A stretch of 64,000 nt of DNA from Arcuatula senhousia (lineage: Eukaryota > Mollusca > Bivalvia > Mytilida > Mytilidae), in NCBI GenBank assembly GCA_963971305.1, contig OZ020309.1, positions 1,357,001 through 1,421,000 of the forward strand, given 5' to 3'. The notes beneath the pieces were generated by a model. That model saw nothing but the letters and a program-made list of their open reading frames with translations. It made no database searches and was not told the DNA's origin. This document shows positions 21,840 to 33,769 of this stretch, in pieces. The number at the start of each line of letters is the position of its first letter. Position 1 is the stretch's first letter. The translations under genes and the position numbers were made by a program.

Positions 21840-21930
21840 TACAGGTGGACGACGACGACGACAACGACAACGACATCGCCATAAGATAATACGATCGCAA
21901 AAATTTTGCGGTCGTATAAAAACTGTCTAT
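21840..21930. repeat. Head-like fragment of a pearl-type element
   Basis: A (GACGACAAC)n-like tract is followed by the palindrome ACGATCGCAAAA/TTTTGCGGTCGT. A related hairpin beside a GTCGTC tract occurs at 43726-43803, and an A-expanded version at 39752-39810. Confidence 0.4.
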
Positions 21931-22837
21931 ATACCAATATTGATTGATGATGCGATCATATTAGTGCAATGATTTTTTTTTTCAATTGAACGAATTTGAA
22001 AATGACCCGTATTTTGCGAAGTTACGCTAATTTTTGTATTTCAAATGAGCAGAATATATTTTTAGGTGAACACAGGTATATAAAGGTAAATTAGGTATAC
22101 AAGATGACTTTAACTTCTATTTTGCAGCAGTTCGAAAAATGTAGCTTAAATACATAAATATAATATATAAATACGTCTATATATTTTAACATCAGTTGTA
22201 GTGCTAGCGGAAAGAAATAACACTACCAATACTTTCGACTAACAGACGAATACATCGAATTCTAAAAGACTAAGTAACAAATCTGTCATGCATGAAAATC
22301 GGTAACTTGTGAAAATCACTAAAAGACATTTGATTTATTACAGTATTGAAAGGAGACGCAAAAATACAGAAGAAAACATGAATGATAAAAAATGAACTTT
22401 AACAAAAAAAAGGGCGACGGATTATTTTGCCCAACCCCCCTACCCCGCCCCAAGTCAATATTTCTCAATCATTTCTTAATCATTTTATCATCATTTTGTT
22501 AATTCATCGCCCATATGTGAATACTATACTACATTATGCAAGGGTCACTGTGTTGTAAGGGTTTATTTTTAAGCACCCAACCCATTTACGAAATTGACTT
22601 TACATATTTGTTTCCGTTTTTGATTTACAGAAATATAGATACATGTATTATTATGGATGGGGGAAAATCTGGTATGGGTTTTGCCAAGGGGGAAAATCTG
22701 GTATATACTCATTTTTCCCCCTTAAAATCTAGGGGGGGGGGAAATCTAGTATATACTCATTTTTCCGGGGGGAAATCTCAGTATATACTCATTTTTCCGG
22801 GGGGAAAATGAGTAGGGGGAAAATCTAGTATGTCACA

Positions 22838-23095
22838 CCGGTCCACAATATTTTATGGGAGTAATAGCCCTTTGAACTTTGAAAATTCACTAAAATTTCA
22901 GTTTTCCGCACTTTTTTTCGAAATGCTTATAGATAATGAACTGATTTTTGGTATGTGAGTTAACCTTGATGAGTTACATATCGAGTTTGAGTTTCGAGCC
23001 GATCCACAATTTTTTATGGTAGTTATGGACCTTTGCACTTTAAAAATTCACTAAAATATCAGTTTTCCACATTTTTTTCTAAACGTTTATATAAT
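22838..23095 (+). mobile_element. Pearl-like element P3, middle part
   Basis: Continues the unit interrupted at 20180 (CCGGTCCACAA) and runs for nearly two units to TTTATATAAT, where the 16 kb element begins. Confidence 0.7.
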
Positions 23096-23380
23096 CACTG
23101 GGGATAAGCGAATGTCGGCAACTGCAGTTACTGACATCACAATATGGCGGACGTCAAAACTGACCAAATCGATTTCCAATAAATCTCGATTATACTGCAT
23201 TATATTTTAAAACAAATGTAACCAACAGCTTTCTTTTTATAAAGGAACAAAATTGAGTGGGGAAGCATATCAAAATAAAGCATATTTAAGCCGTTATCGG
23301 TGATTCTTTTTCGCTTGATGACGTCGGTTACTGGATATGACGATGTCGGTAATTGGATACGATGTTGTCGGTAACTGAAA

Positions 23381-24029
23381 GACTTTTGGATACGTTGCTA
23401 AATGTCCTTCAATCATCTCAAGTGTGGTGTAGATAAAACAAATGATATATATAATGGGTCATAATACTAATGCCTTTGTTGAAGGTATGTGGGTCGATTT
23501 TACAATCATAGATTAATTATATTATTTATTATAATTTTTTAATTACTAGTATGTGGGCTTCAGAATTGAATTTCATATTTCATGCCTTTGAAACCCTAAG
23601 CAAATAAATAATATATATATATATATATTGAGCTCAACTGCCTTCTTTCAATACACTAAATACAAATTTGTATAACACACAGTTTAAAAATAACCTTTAC
23701 TTTTATATACATTTTTAATATACCCAAAGATTATAGTAAAGTGAAAACAACAGCCATGTTTGAAAAAATGTTCACGCTTTAAAGACAAAAATAATTGCTT
23801 TGCCCTATCAGATGGGCATTTCTTAGCTAACTGTCAGTCAAAGCAACATTTTCTATGGTTCCGTGCGGGTTCCAGCTGGCGAATACACATACAAAACTAT
23901 TTCGCAGTAGGTACTGATCCTTGCCGACTGAAAGTAGTACCGGATTTATTTTTTATTTAAGATTAGTGTACGGACCGTGGGACGGGAATTAGAACTGTGA
24001 GGCGTTTGTGCGCATACAACAGTGCAAAA
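23381..24029. other. Interior of the 16 kb element, nothing identified
   Basis: Contains an AT dinucleotide run (about 23611-23630) and no other supported feature. Confidence 0.4.
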
Positions 24030-24251
24030 CTAATCCACTGAAGAGAGCTCATCGAGTCCGATCGCTTCGCCCAGGTGGCGACTTTGCTCCAGGAGGTTAA
24101 ATATTATAGCCCTTTCATACACAATGCCGTAGTTGTCAGGTGATAATCCGAAAAATATGGGCTTCGCACTTTCAAGAACACCCTTCTGCAGGATATTTTT
24201 GTCATTGTCGCAGATGTATTCTGTGGTTGAATTTGTCTTCTTTCGATTTGG
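24030..24251 (-). CDS. Candidate last coding exon of an unidentified protein
   Basis: On the minus strand a frame of 73 codons is open from 24251 to TAG at 24030-24032. It is richer in GC than its surroundings. An in-frame stop lies just upstream, and a plausible acceptor (TTCAACCACAG) is present about 35 bp in, so the exon would start near 24214. The peptide includes GVLESAKPIFFGLSPD, then NYGIVYERAIIFNLLEQ and ends LGEAIGLDELSSVD. The composition and even hydrophobic spacing look protein-like, but I do not recognise the family. It lies ~650 bp inside the left TIR and points toward it, so it could be the 3' end of a gene of the 16 kb element. No upstream exons were found. Confidence 0.4.
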   Translation of the reverse strand, partial: PNRKKTNSTTEYICDNDKNILQKGVLESAKPIFFGLSPDNYGIVYERAIIFNLLEQSRHLGEAIGLDELSSVD

Positions 24252-26054
24252 TTAGTTGATTTATTTATACTGGACTAAAAAACAAGCTCAGTTCTTCTAT
24301 AAATCCCTCTCCAGTTTGCACTTTGAGAGTGCGGTCTTTGTAGCGGCCCCCATTGAGCCTACTCTTATTGAACTCTACAAAGGGGTATTTAATGTGCACA
24401 GTAGTAGGACGGCAGATCTGTCTTTAGAGGGCGCTTTATCGAACACCGCGCACGTGACTTAAAATTCAAAAATAGAAAAAATACGACATTGTCATAAAAT
24501 GTTGACATGTCATTGGAAATAAAATAAATAAACCCCTTTACTGTACATATCTTCTTTCATTTGAAATGTAAATTTAAATCTACAGATCTTACCGATTATC
24601 TTTATAATAAATTCTAGATGAAATACTGTGTTTAAAGGGAGAAATAAACAAATTAAGTTGAACGCTGTGTCCGAAAATTGACGTAAAAGTGACGGCAGGG
24701 TACCTCAGAAAAATACCCACCAAAATTTTAATCGGAAAGGAAAAGCACTCGAATTTTACAACTTAATCTAGAATTGGTTTGCCAATAAGTCTATGTCATC
24801 AAAATGTTAAAACTATTCTTTATTTTTAATTGTGTCAATTCGTTTGTGTCAAAATAGGGTTTTTACATTTGTAAAAATTACGTCCGTGACTTGATTTGTC
24901 CATCAAAAAATGTCAAAAGAATTGCTTTGTCAATAAAACAGTTATAATTATCTAAGCTGAAGACCCAAAAGGTTCGAATTTTCGCTAGCTTAAAATGAAA
25001 ATAGTAAATTAAGAACAGAAAACAGACCAACAGCGTAGAATCTTTTGCCCGTCTTGAACGACCCCAGTGGAAAGAAAAACGTCAATTGTGAATTTAAAGC
25101 GTTGAATTATGGGCTCAATTTTTTCATAAAGGAGGGAAATTTTAGTCTGAAACGATTTTTGTTTACTAAGATTTTTTTAAGATGTTTCTTTTTAATTGTG
25201 TCAATTCAATCGACCAAAAATCGGCACATTTTGGACGGACAAAATGGCCGCCCGTGACAGCTTCAATGCAAGTAAAACGTTAAATAGAAGACAAAAACTT
25301 GAAAAAAAGGTGCTACATTTCCAAGAAAATGTTATATTAAGCCTTGTTGTCATTATCAACTAGGTTTTGTTTGTTTTAACTTGATAATATTGATTTTGTG
25401 TATCAACCCCTTTTGGTCGAGCACCTGTCAATAAAAAGGGAGATAACTCTCTAACATTCACAATATCAAAATCATAAAATAGTAAAAAACAATGAAAAAT
25501 CACTAAAAAAATTGGCTCAATGAAACTTGGGGTTATTCTATGATAAAAATATAACTTGAATGTGTACTATTGGATGTTTATTCATTATTCAAGTCTTTTA
25601 AATGTACTAGAAATTTACAAAATAAAATAAAGGATTGAAAAATATGCCAAAATTATGACCCAAAATGTTGTTTTTTTTTTACTTTTTGAAATATCACACA
25701 TTATTTTTTCTGTATGGATTGATTCACAGTAATTCAATTTAACATATCTGTAAAATTTATGCATTTTAGTTGCAAATTTCTTATTTGTACACAAACTAAA
25801 GAATATCTGACTATTGTAATTTATGCATTTCAGGACAGTAAAAATTAATGATTTTTTTATCTGTATGCCCTGTATCAACAAATTATACTGATTTCTATGA
25901 CTATTTCTTTGCAAAACTAAACACAATATTTATAATGCAGTCAGCATCATTGTAAAATTTCCTTTATTTTTAATGAAGAATTTATAATATTTTTATCTTC
26001 TAGAAAGCATATAAGATTTTTAATTATCATCATTATGCTTAATGACATTTCTAT
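24252..26054. other. Interior of the 16 kb element, nothing identified
   Basis: AT-rich. The phrase TTGTGTCAATTC recurs at 24833, 25196 and (outside this stretch) 28134. No open frame with a recognisable domain. Confidence 0.4.
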
Positions 26055-27280
26055 AAGTTATAGTTAGAACAAGACCAATCGATGTCTGGCCCTGCGTCGC
26101 ACGGCAAAACGTTGAACCCTGTACGTTCTAGGCCCAATATGGACAGTCAAAATATTTTGACACTTGCATCCTATGGTGGACATACAAAGCATATTTGTCA
26201 CATGCCACCCAATATTGTAAAAATAGACAAAAAATAGTTTTTATTTTTTTCCCCTTTTGGTCCCCTTATTGCTAAACAGAAAAGGTGGGTCAAGAAAAAA
26301 TTTGTATCCTTCATTTTGAATCCAATATATGACCAAAATTAACTCGTAAAAAAAAATTCTAAATCGGACCATAAATAAAAAATGTCACATGTTTGCCCCT
26401 TTTGGGCCTCTCATTCCAAAACAAAAAGAGAGGGGACACCCAAAATCATCCCCACCCTTTTATTTATGGTGAGTAACACTATTGTAAAGTTTCATAGCAT
26501 TTGGTCAACCAAAACAAGTTATTGTGGAAACAAATAAATAAGTCGCTTTTATGGACCCTTTAGGGCCCTTAGTTTCGAAACGAAAAAAGAGGGGACACCC
26601 AAAATCAGCCCAACCCTTCCTTTTATGGTAAGTAACATTACTGTAAAGTTTCATAGCATTTGGTCAACCAGAACAAAAGTTATTGTGGAAAAAAATTTAA
26701 AAAGTCGCTTATTTGGCCCTTTTTGGGCCTCTAATTTCTAAACGAAAAAAAAGGGGACACCCAAAATTAGTCCAACCCTTCCTTTTATGGTAAGTAACAT
26801 TACTGTAAAGTTTAATAGCATTTGGTCAACCAGAACAAAAGTTATTGTGAAAAAAAAATAAAAAGTCACTTTTTAGCCCCTTTTGAGCCCCTAATTTCTA
26901 AACGAAAAAAGAGAGGACACCAAAAATCAGCCAAACCCTTCCTTTTATGGTAAGTAAGATTACTGTAAAGTTTCATAGCATTTGGTCAACCAGAACAAAA
27001 GTTATTGTGGAAAAAAATTAAAAAGTCACTTTTTTGGACACTTTTGGGCCCCTAATTTCTAAACGAAATTATAAAATGACCCCAAAAGGGGAGGTGCACA
27101 TCTTCAATATATCTGTAATCACTGTGTAAAATTTCAGAAAGATCTAATGTTTGGTTTTTGAGATTCAGATTACACAAGAAAGGCACCCCATAGCGGGACG
27201 GACGGACAGACGGACGGACGGACGGACGGAGTGACCCGACTACTAGACCTGCTTTCGCCTACGGCGACGCAGGTAAAAAT
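26055..27280 (-). mobile_element. Pearl-like element P4, apparently complete
   Basis: On the minus strand: head ACCTGCGTCGCCGTAGGCG (from 27273), (CCGT)n at 27197-27231, about five ~148 bp units containing CATAGCATTTGGTCAACC and CCCAAAATCAGCCCAACC in plus-strand reading, then terminal block Z (26055-26222). This is the least damaged member and defines the order of parts used to interpret P1. It is non-coding. Confidence 0.65.
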
Positions 27281-28259
27281 AATTAAATGAACAAATCATC
27301 AATTTAATTATTAAAAGCACAGCTAGGTACATATCAAGTTATCTTAAATAAAACAACAATTATGTTTCAATAAGAGAAAATATATAGAATAAACATGCAC
27401 TTATATAATTGCCCCTACATACATCATGTCATGTTTAAATGTACCAGTTTGTTTAAATGATATTTCAAGCTGATATTCAAAGTAAAACTGTTTTGTTTAT
27501 ATCAATTGCAGAAAATTACATGTAAGGATTATAAAATAACAATTTTATTCATAATTTTAAGAAAATCAAGCCACATTTCAAGATTCTTGAACCACTGATT
27601 TGGCTGAATATAAACAACAAACAGAGTTATTTAGATTCACTAAGAGTAAAACTAAGTACTACCAAATTCTGCAACTCATGCATTTAAAATCTAATTATTC
27701 TCAATTATCATCAGTTGAAATTAAATTTATTTGTGCGAAGAGAATTTTCTTTGATAAAAAAAGAACTCTTTTATGAGAATACATGAATACAATGTGAATG
27801 TTGTGAGTGTTAAATTTTAGCTTTGCTTGCCATGCAGATAAGGCTACAGCTAGGTTGTTTGCCTTTGTTGGAAAAATGAATTTAAAAATTGCATTGGCTG
27901 TTATTTGGTGTAACAGCCAAGCACGATAATTAAACAGCAATTGAAAATGACAATTCTGTCACCAATTCTGATAGTTAATCAGTTGACCACAAATGATGTG
28001 GAATGTTGTGAAAAAAGTGATGCTGCATAAAAAATATTACAAGTGAAAATCTGAAATTTTGCATGGGCATTCTTAAACTATTCATCCTTCGTTTTTAATT
28101 CATTTCAAGTTTATCGAGTGTTATGATTTTGATTGTGTCAATTCGTTCCAGGGGGTACAAAGTGAAGTCGCTGAACGAAAAATGGCGATTTTTTTCGCCT
28201 ACTTCAAATCAGAATAACCATTTAATTTCAGCATCAAATAAACTAAGTTTTGTCTGATA
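27281..28259. other. Intergenic / LINE 5' flank, nothing identified
   Basis: AT-rich. The last ~100 bp, which include GGCGATTTTTTTCGCC, may be the 5' leader of the LINE that follows. Confidence 0.35.
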
Positions 28260-31200
28260 GTGTTCTTCATAAATTTTTATTTCTTAAAATATCAATATAT
28301 GCTAAATATGTTCTGCAGTTCATTGAAAACTTTTAAAAATACCTCGAGTCCTTTTGAATCACTGGATGACTCAAACTTTAATGAAAATCTGATAGGTAGC
28401 CCAAAAGCAGCATCATCACCTGCACCAAAGACACCATATTCATACAACCAATTAAAAAGACCTGACATACCACTCAAAATGATCATAGTAAACTGTCAAT
28501 CGATAAAGAACAAAACTAAAGAATTTGAAAACTTGGTAGAGACAACTAAACCAGACATAGTTATTGGAAATGAGTCATGGCTGCATAAAGACATTCAGTC
28601 ACCCGAAATATTTCCTCCAGGTTTCTCAGTTTATAGAAAAGATCGTATGAGTGATGCCCATGGGGGTGTATTTATTTTAGTCTCTGACAAATACCTCAGC
28701 TCAGAACCTGAAGAGCTAAAGACACCAGACACAAGTGAACAACTATGGGTTAAAATACAAATCAAAGGGACACCCGATTTATACGTAGGAAGTTTTTATA
28801 AACCACCAAGAAATACTGATGACGAATATCTTACAAGTCTACAAAGTTCCATATCCAAAATAAGAACAAATCAAAATTCACACCTCTGGCTAGGAGGGGA
28901 TTTTAATTTAGCTGGTGTTGACTGGACATCATGTTCCATTAAAACCAGAGCACACAACATTCAACAATGCAAACAGTTAATTGAAATATGCCAAAATAAC
29001 TATCTTGAACAAATAGTAAGCGGTCCTACTCGCTACACAGAAACATCACAAACCACCTTAGATTTATTTTTCACCAACAATAGTTCACTAATAAATAAAA
29101 CTGAGATTATACCAGGTATTTCTGACCATGAGGTTGTTTACATCGAGTCAAGCTTAAAACCAAGAAGAATAAAAAAACCACCAAGAAAGGTCTTTCTCTA
29201 TAAAAAAGCAAATACAGAGCAAATAACTAAAGATTTAAGTTCGATCAATTTAGAAGGAACACAAACAATCGATGATATGTGGAATAACTTTAAAACAGAA
29301 GTAAATAAGGCAATTGAAAAATCGATTCCAACAAAAACCATCAACTCAAAGAAAAAACTGCCTTATGTTAATCAAGAGATAAAATCACTAATAAGGAAAA
29401 GGGACAAACTATTCAAAAAGATGAAACAAAACCCTAACAGCAACATCACAAAACAGTATAAAGACACAAAACATCAAATACAAAGAGAAACTAGAAGAGC
29501 ATATTGGGCCTACATGGAAAACATCATCTGTTATGACAATGAGATAGAAACACCGCAAAAACAGAAAAAATTCTGGAATTATATAAGGAACATTAAAAAA
29601 GACAACTCAGGTCTTGCCCCACTTAAATCAGGGGGCATCATGGTTGATAATACAAAACAAAAAGCAGAAATCTTAAACAAACAGTATCACTCAGTATTTA
29701 CGTTAGAAAATGAAAATGACCCAATACCAACACCAACTGACAATTATCCATCAATGCAAGACATCAACATTACAGAAAAAGGTATACACAAACTCCTCAA
29801 CAATCTCGATCCATCTAAAGCATCAGGACCTGATCAAATCTCAGCTCGAATATTATAACAATTTTCATCTCAATTTGCACCTTTATTAACCAACATTTTC
29901 AATTTATCACTCAGTTGTGGAAAGGTTCCATCCGACTGGAAACAGGCCAACGTCATTCCCATATTTAAAAAAGGGGAAAAATATTTAGCAAGTAATTACA
30001 GGCCTGTTTCGCTAACGTGCATCTGTTGTAAAATCCTAGAGCATGTAGTGGTGAGCAATATACTTAAACATCTTGACAACTTTGACATTCTAGTTGATTG
30101 CCAACATGGCTTTAGGTCAAAAAGGAGCTGCGAGACTCAATTAATTACACTCAGTCATGAACTACTGGACAACCTACACTCAGGCATTCAAACTGACATG
30201 ATAATCCTTGACTTCAGCAAGGCGTTTGACAAAGTTCCCCACAAGAGATTACTGTGCAAGCTTGAAAATTACGGTATAAGAGGACCCACATGGGAGTGGA
30301 TTTCTTCTTTCTTGAGTAATAGAATGCAACAAGTAACTCTTGATGGGGAAGTGTCTAGTCCATTACCAGTAGTTAGTGGGGTACCTCAAGGGTCAGTGTT
30401 AGGGCCATTATTATTTTTGATATTCATAAACGACTTACCTTCTGTTGCCAATTAAAAACCCGCTTATTTGCAGATGATTGCATTCTTTATAGATCCATCA
30501 GAAACAGACAAGATTGCATTACACTACAAAATGACCTCAATAACTTAGCTGAATGGGAAAAATCATGGGGGATGCAGTTTCATCCAGAAAAATGTAACTC
30601 GTTAAGTGTAACAAGATCACACTCACCAATTAAACATGACTACATTTTAAAAGGACACAAACTTGAATCAGTAGAAACTGCTAAGTATCTAGGCATCACA
30701 TTATCAAACAACATGAAATGGGACACCCATATTAACAATATCTCAAACAAAGCAAGTAAGATCTTAGGCTTCCTAAAGCGTAACTTACAAATTAAAAACG
30801 AAGAAACAAAAAGTCTAGCATACAAATCTATGGTTCGGTCAAACCTTGAATATTGCTCGTCAGTATGGTCACCTTACACCAAAACTTTAAAGGACAAGCT
30901 AGAAAATGTACAGAGGAGAGCTGCGAGGTATGTAACCAACAGATACCATAACACCAGCAGTGTCTCCTCCATGATTGAACATCTAAAGTGGCCAACATTA
31001 GAACAAAGAAGGAACATCAACAGAATCACCATGTTTTATAAAATCACACACAACATCGTTGCAATAAACCCAACACTTTACCTCATTCCACAACTAAATA
31101 CCAACACTAGACACTCAAACCCTTCACAGTATCAAATTTACAGTACCCGAACAGACTACTTTAAATACAGTTTTTTTCCCTACACAATAACACTTTGGAA

Positions 31201-31306
31201 CACTCTACCAGCAAATATAGTTACAGCAAACACTCTGGACCAGTTTAAAACCTTGGTCCAAAGTCATTTTTTTTTCCACATATTAATTACCAAGCAGTTG
31301 TTGTAA
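28260..31306 (+). pseudogene. Non-LTR retrotransposon ORF (endonuclease + RT), two lesions
   Basis: The apurinic-like endonuclease domain spans about 28470-29150 (VNCQSIKNK, GNESWL, LWLGGDFN, SDHEVVYIE: all metal and catalytic positions visible). The RT begins near 29770 with LDPSKASGPDQI, then HGFRSKRSCETQ, DFSKAFDKVPH, SGVPQGSVLGPLLF, LFADDCILYR and LGITLSNNMKWD. The C-terminal region has EYCSSVWSPY and ENVQRRAARYV. TAA at 29856-29858 interrupts the frame, and a one-base loss near 30453 puts the catalytic FADD out of frame; otherwise it is open for about 1000 codons, so it is young. Layout and motifs fit the Jockey/CR1 group; the exact clade is uncertain. There is no gag-like first ORF in view and no target duplication, so it may be 5'-truncated. 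It lies inside the 16 kb TIR structure. Confidence 0.85.
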
Positions 31307-31432
31307 ATAGTTTTTATGTTCATATAAAAAATAACAAAAAAATGTTTTGTTTCTTTTTTTTTGAAATATTTAAATATTATATATATATTATGTATATTTT
31401 CCCCCTAGTTTTTGGGGTTTATTAATATTTTT
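31307..31432. other. 3' region of the LINE
   Basis: AT-rich with T-runs. No poly-A tail or short tandem tail could be fixed, so the 3' end of the element is uncertain. Confidence 0.3.
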
Positions 31433-31600
31433 TAACAAGCTGTCTGTTGCGCCTCTGCGCCGAAGAGTAGTCATCAGCCATATGATGGTTCTTTGTATAT
31501 GTAGATGTATATGTTTAACGTTAACTACAACTAACAAAGCCTTATTTCCAATGACATGCGCATTACTACTAATGAATATTCATCGTCCCAGACCAGGAAG
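31433..31600. repeat. Left partner of an interleaved inverted repeat (blocks a and b)
   Basis: Block a (31433-31487, with CTGTCTGTTGCGCCTCTGCG) has its inverse at 35619-35677. Block b (31488-31600, with TTAACGTTAACTACAACTAA and ATGAATATTCATCGTCCCAG) has its inverse at 35847-35945. The order a-b is the same on both sides although each block is inverted. Confidence 0.6.
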
Positions 31601-31897
31601 TAAAATGTTTGTCAATACGACCGAATTAACAATAATTCTTTAATGGTTTGCAGTAATTATTGGCATATAACGATAACGTATTACATGTATATCTATTATT
31701 AAAGATAAAACTGCTGAAATAGAAATCATTCATAAATCTATGAATATCGACTGAACATAATCTAACGCGGGGGGAAAGGGGGGGGGGGGTAATATATTTT
31801 AGTCGCTTTTCTAACTTTGTGACGGAAAGACATTTTCTTTTGATATTAGAAACTGGCCGATTATTCAAAAAACGAGTTTGTTAAACCACTCTGTACC

Positions 31898-33440
31898 GTA
31901 CGGTAAAACTCCGAATTCGTCAACTTTCGGCAAACTTATCTAATATCAGTTGTATATCATATAACAGGAATAGCCTTTTCATGAGACCGATTTTGGACTG
32001 GAATCCATAAGAATCTCCGTACAACGTATTTTCAACGTCGCATGTAAACTATGCAATACAGGGTAACAAATGGGATTTCAATGGAAAGAGCAATCCTTGC
32101 CCGACACTTTGGTAGTATTTTGACTACTCTGGGACTTTTGAGTCGGGGGTTTATTTGGTGCCACAAAGTTGGGTACAGTTGACCGAAATTCCCAGACGAA
32201 ATCCTGAAAAAGAGGTATTTTTACCGACAATGTCAATTTCAATCGCATTTCCGGGAGCTATCACTTATGAAATAGGTATAAACTGTATATATCTTTGAAG
32301 TAGAAGTTCCAGAGGACCTAAATTAAATCACATGATTTAGTGAGGTCCATGAATTCGATCCTGTTTTTATTCAACAGTGAAAAAAAAGTTCACGAAATAA
32401 AATGTGAAAAATGAGCAAAATGCGGTGCCGTGGGTGCCACCAACACTGGGAATTTTGAATTCAGAGTAACAACTTGCTTTATCAAAAGTCCAGTGTCCAT
32501 ATTATACAAATATAACAAAAATAATGGAGTTTCGTGCAATAGTTTTCTTTTCAGAAGGAAGCACTTTTCGGTATTTCACGAATCAAGTAAATTTTGCTGA
32601 AAATTCGACTTTTTACGTAAGAAGAATATCTGGACAAGAGACAAACCTTAAGTGCAGAACTGTTTAGTGTGTCAAAAGATACATATGTGCCAAGAATATA
32701 GACAAAAAATCAGATCTTAATATTGATTCAATCGGCCGTACTAGCCTTTCAAAGATCGGAGCCACCCGGTGCTGTCTTAAATTGCCTGATTTTTCGAAAT
32801 TACGACCGCACCTGCTTTAGCCCAACACCCCTAGCGTCCGTTTGGGTGACTCTACTGCGTAAATATTGCATGGATGCATAGAAGTAATACAATTGCATGA
32901 TATTTTATTCAGAAATTCTTTTTTTTTTTGTTTCTTCAAGTTTTATCTCAGAAGACCGACATTCTATTTTGCCATCGTGGCTGCGGTTACCATATACATG
33001 TGATTTTGCAACTTTTTGAATAATATTGAACTTACAGATATGAAATTGGTATTGTCTAAACGAGAATAAGTTACTGAACAAGATCATACAAAAAAAATGA
33101 ATCTAGGGGGGTCCGGGGTCAAAATATAGGATCATAAAGTTGGCCGACGCTGATTACAGAAAAACGTTTGGTTTTTTTTGCGTTTTCAGAGCCTGCCCCT
33201 GCTGAAACCATACTTAGTGGGTCAGATTTTTTTGCTTTTTTCTGAAAAGGGCACCACATAGACTAGAAACATGCAACAAATCAAAGTCTGGCTACTTTTA
33301 TTAAAATTCGAGTGAAAGCCCTAACAGGACCATACATCCGTACTAAAGAGTGAAAATTACATCCCCCAAAACGTTTCACTCACCAGATATTCTTAATTTT
33401 CTGAGAGTTTACAGTTGTCGAATTCGGAGTTTTCCCGCAC
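31898..33440. mobile_element. Putative 1.5 kb non-autonomous TIR element
   Basis: The ends are GTACGGTAAAACTCCGAATT and the inverse of GTGCGGGAAAACTCCGAATT, about 28 bp each (31898-31925 and 33413-33440). No target duplication is evident and no protein is encoded. The interior is otherwise unrecognised. Confidence 0.5.
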
Positions 33441-33474
33441 TGATGCATATATATATGGTTATGAAACCTTTTTA

Positions 33475-33729
33475 GGGAATTTGAAGGAGGGTGGAGGGGT
33501 GGCTTGGAAGATTTTGTCGGGCAAGATTGTTTTCAAAATTTACCCTGCGAAATAAATTATTCGTTTTCGTTTGTTCATTCTGCAGAATCTGGGCTTGCTA
33601 TGTACAGATAAATTATTTTCTAGGGGGTCGGCGCCAGATTACTAGTATATATTTTGCCGGCTTGATTATTCATTTCCAAAATCTCCTAAGCCCCCCCCCC
33701 CCCCCCTTTAAAATTGAACGTTCGTCCCT
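33475..33729. mobile_element. Decayed Harbinger-like MITE
   Basis: The right end CTTTAAAATTGAACG..GTCCC and the poly-C stretch resemble the right end of 35224-35503. The left end GGGAATTTGAAGGAGGG is only partly similar. Confidence 0.35.
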
Positions 33730-33769
33730 TCCCTCTCTTGATGTTTGCTGGTTGTGGTAGTGAAAAGAT

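Larger units (their letters stand above)
20181..22837. mobile_element. 2.66 kb element with inverted ends made of C-run/G-run subrepeats
   Basis: The left end begins TGTTACATACTAG and the right end is its inverse (TGTGACATACTAG on the other strand). Each end (20181-20375 and 22655-22837) is built from several subrepeats of the type CCCCCGGAAAAATGAG followed by TATATACT. On both sides the sequence is the same pearl-like unit, broken at GTGCC and CCGGTCC, so this is an insertion; a clean target duplication is not visible (at most CC). The interior holds a partial repeat C, a truncated Harbinger-like MITE, a decayed hammerhead repeat and a GTCGTC-rich head, but no transposase frame. Superfamily unknown. 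Confidence 0.7.
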
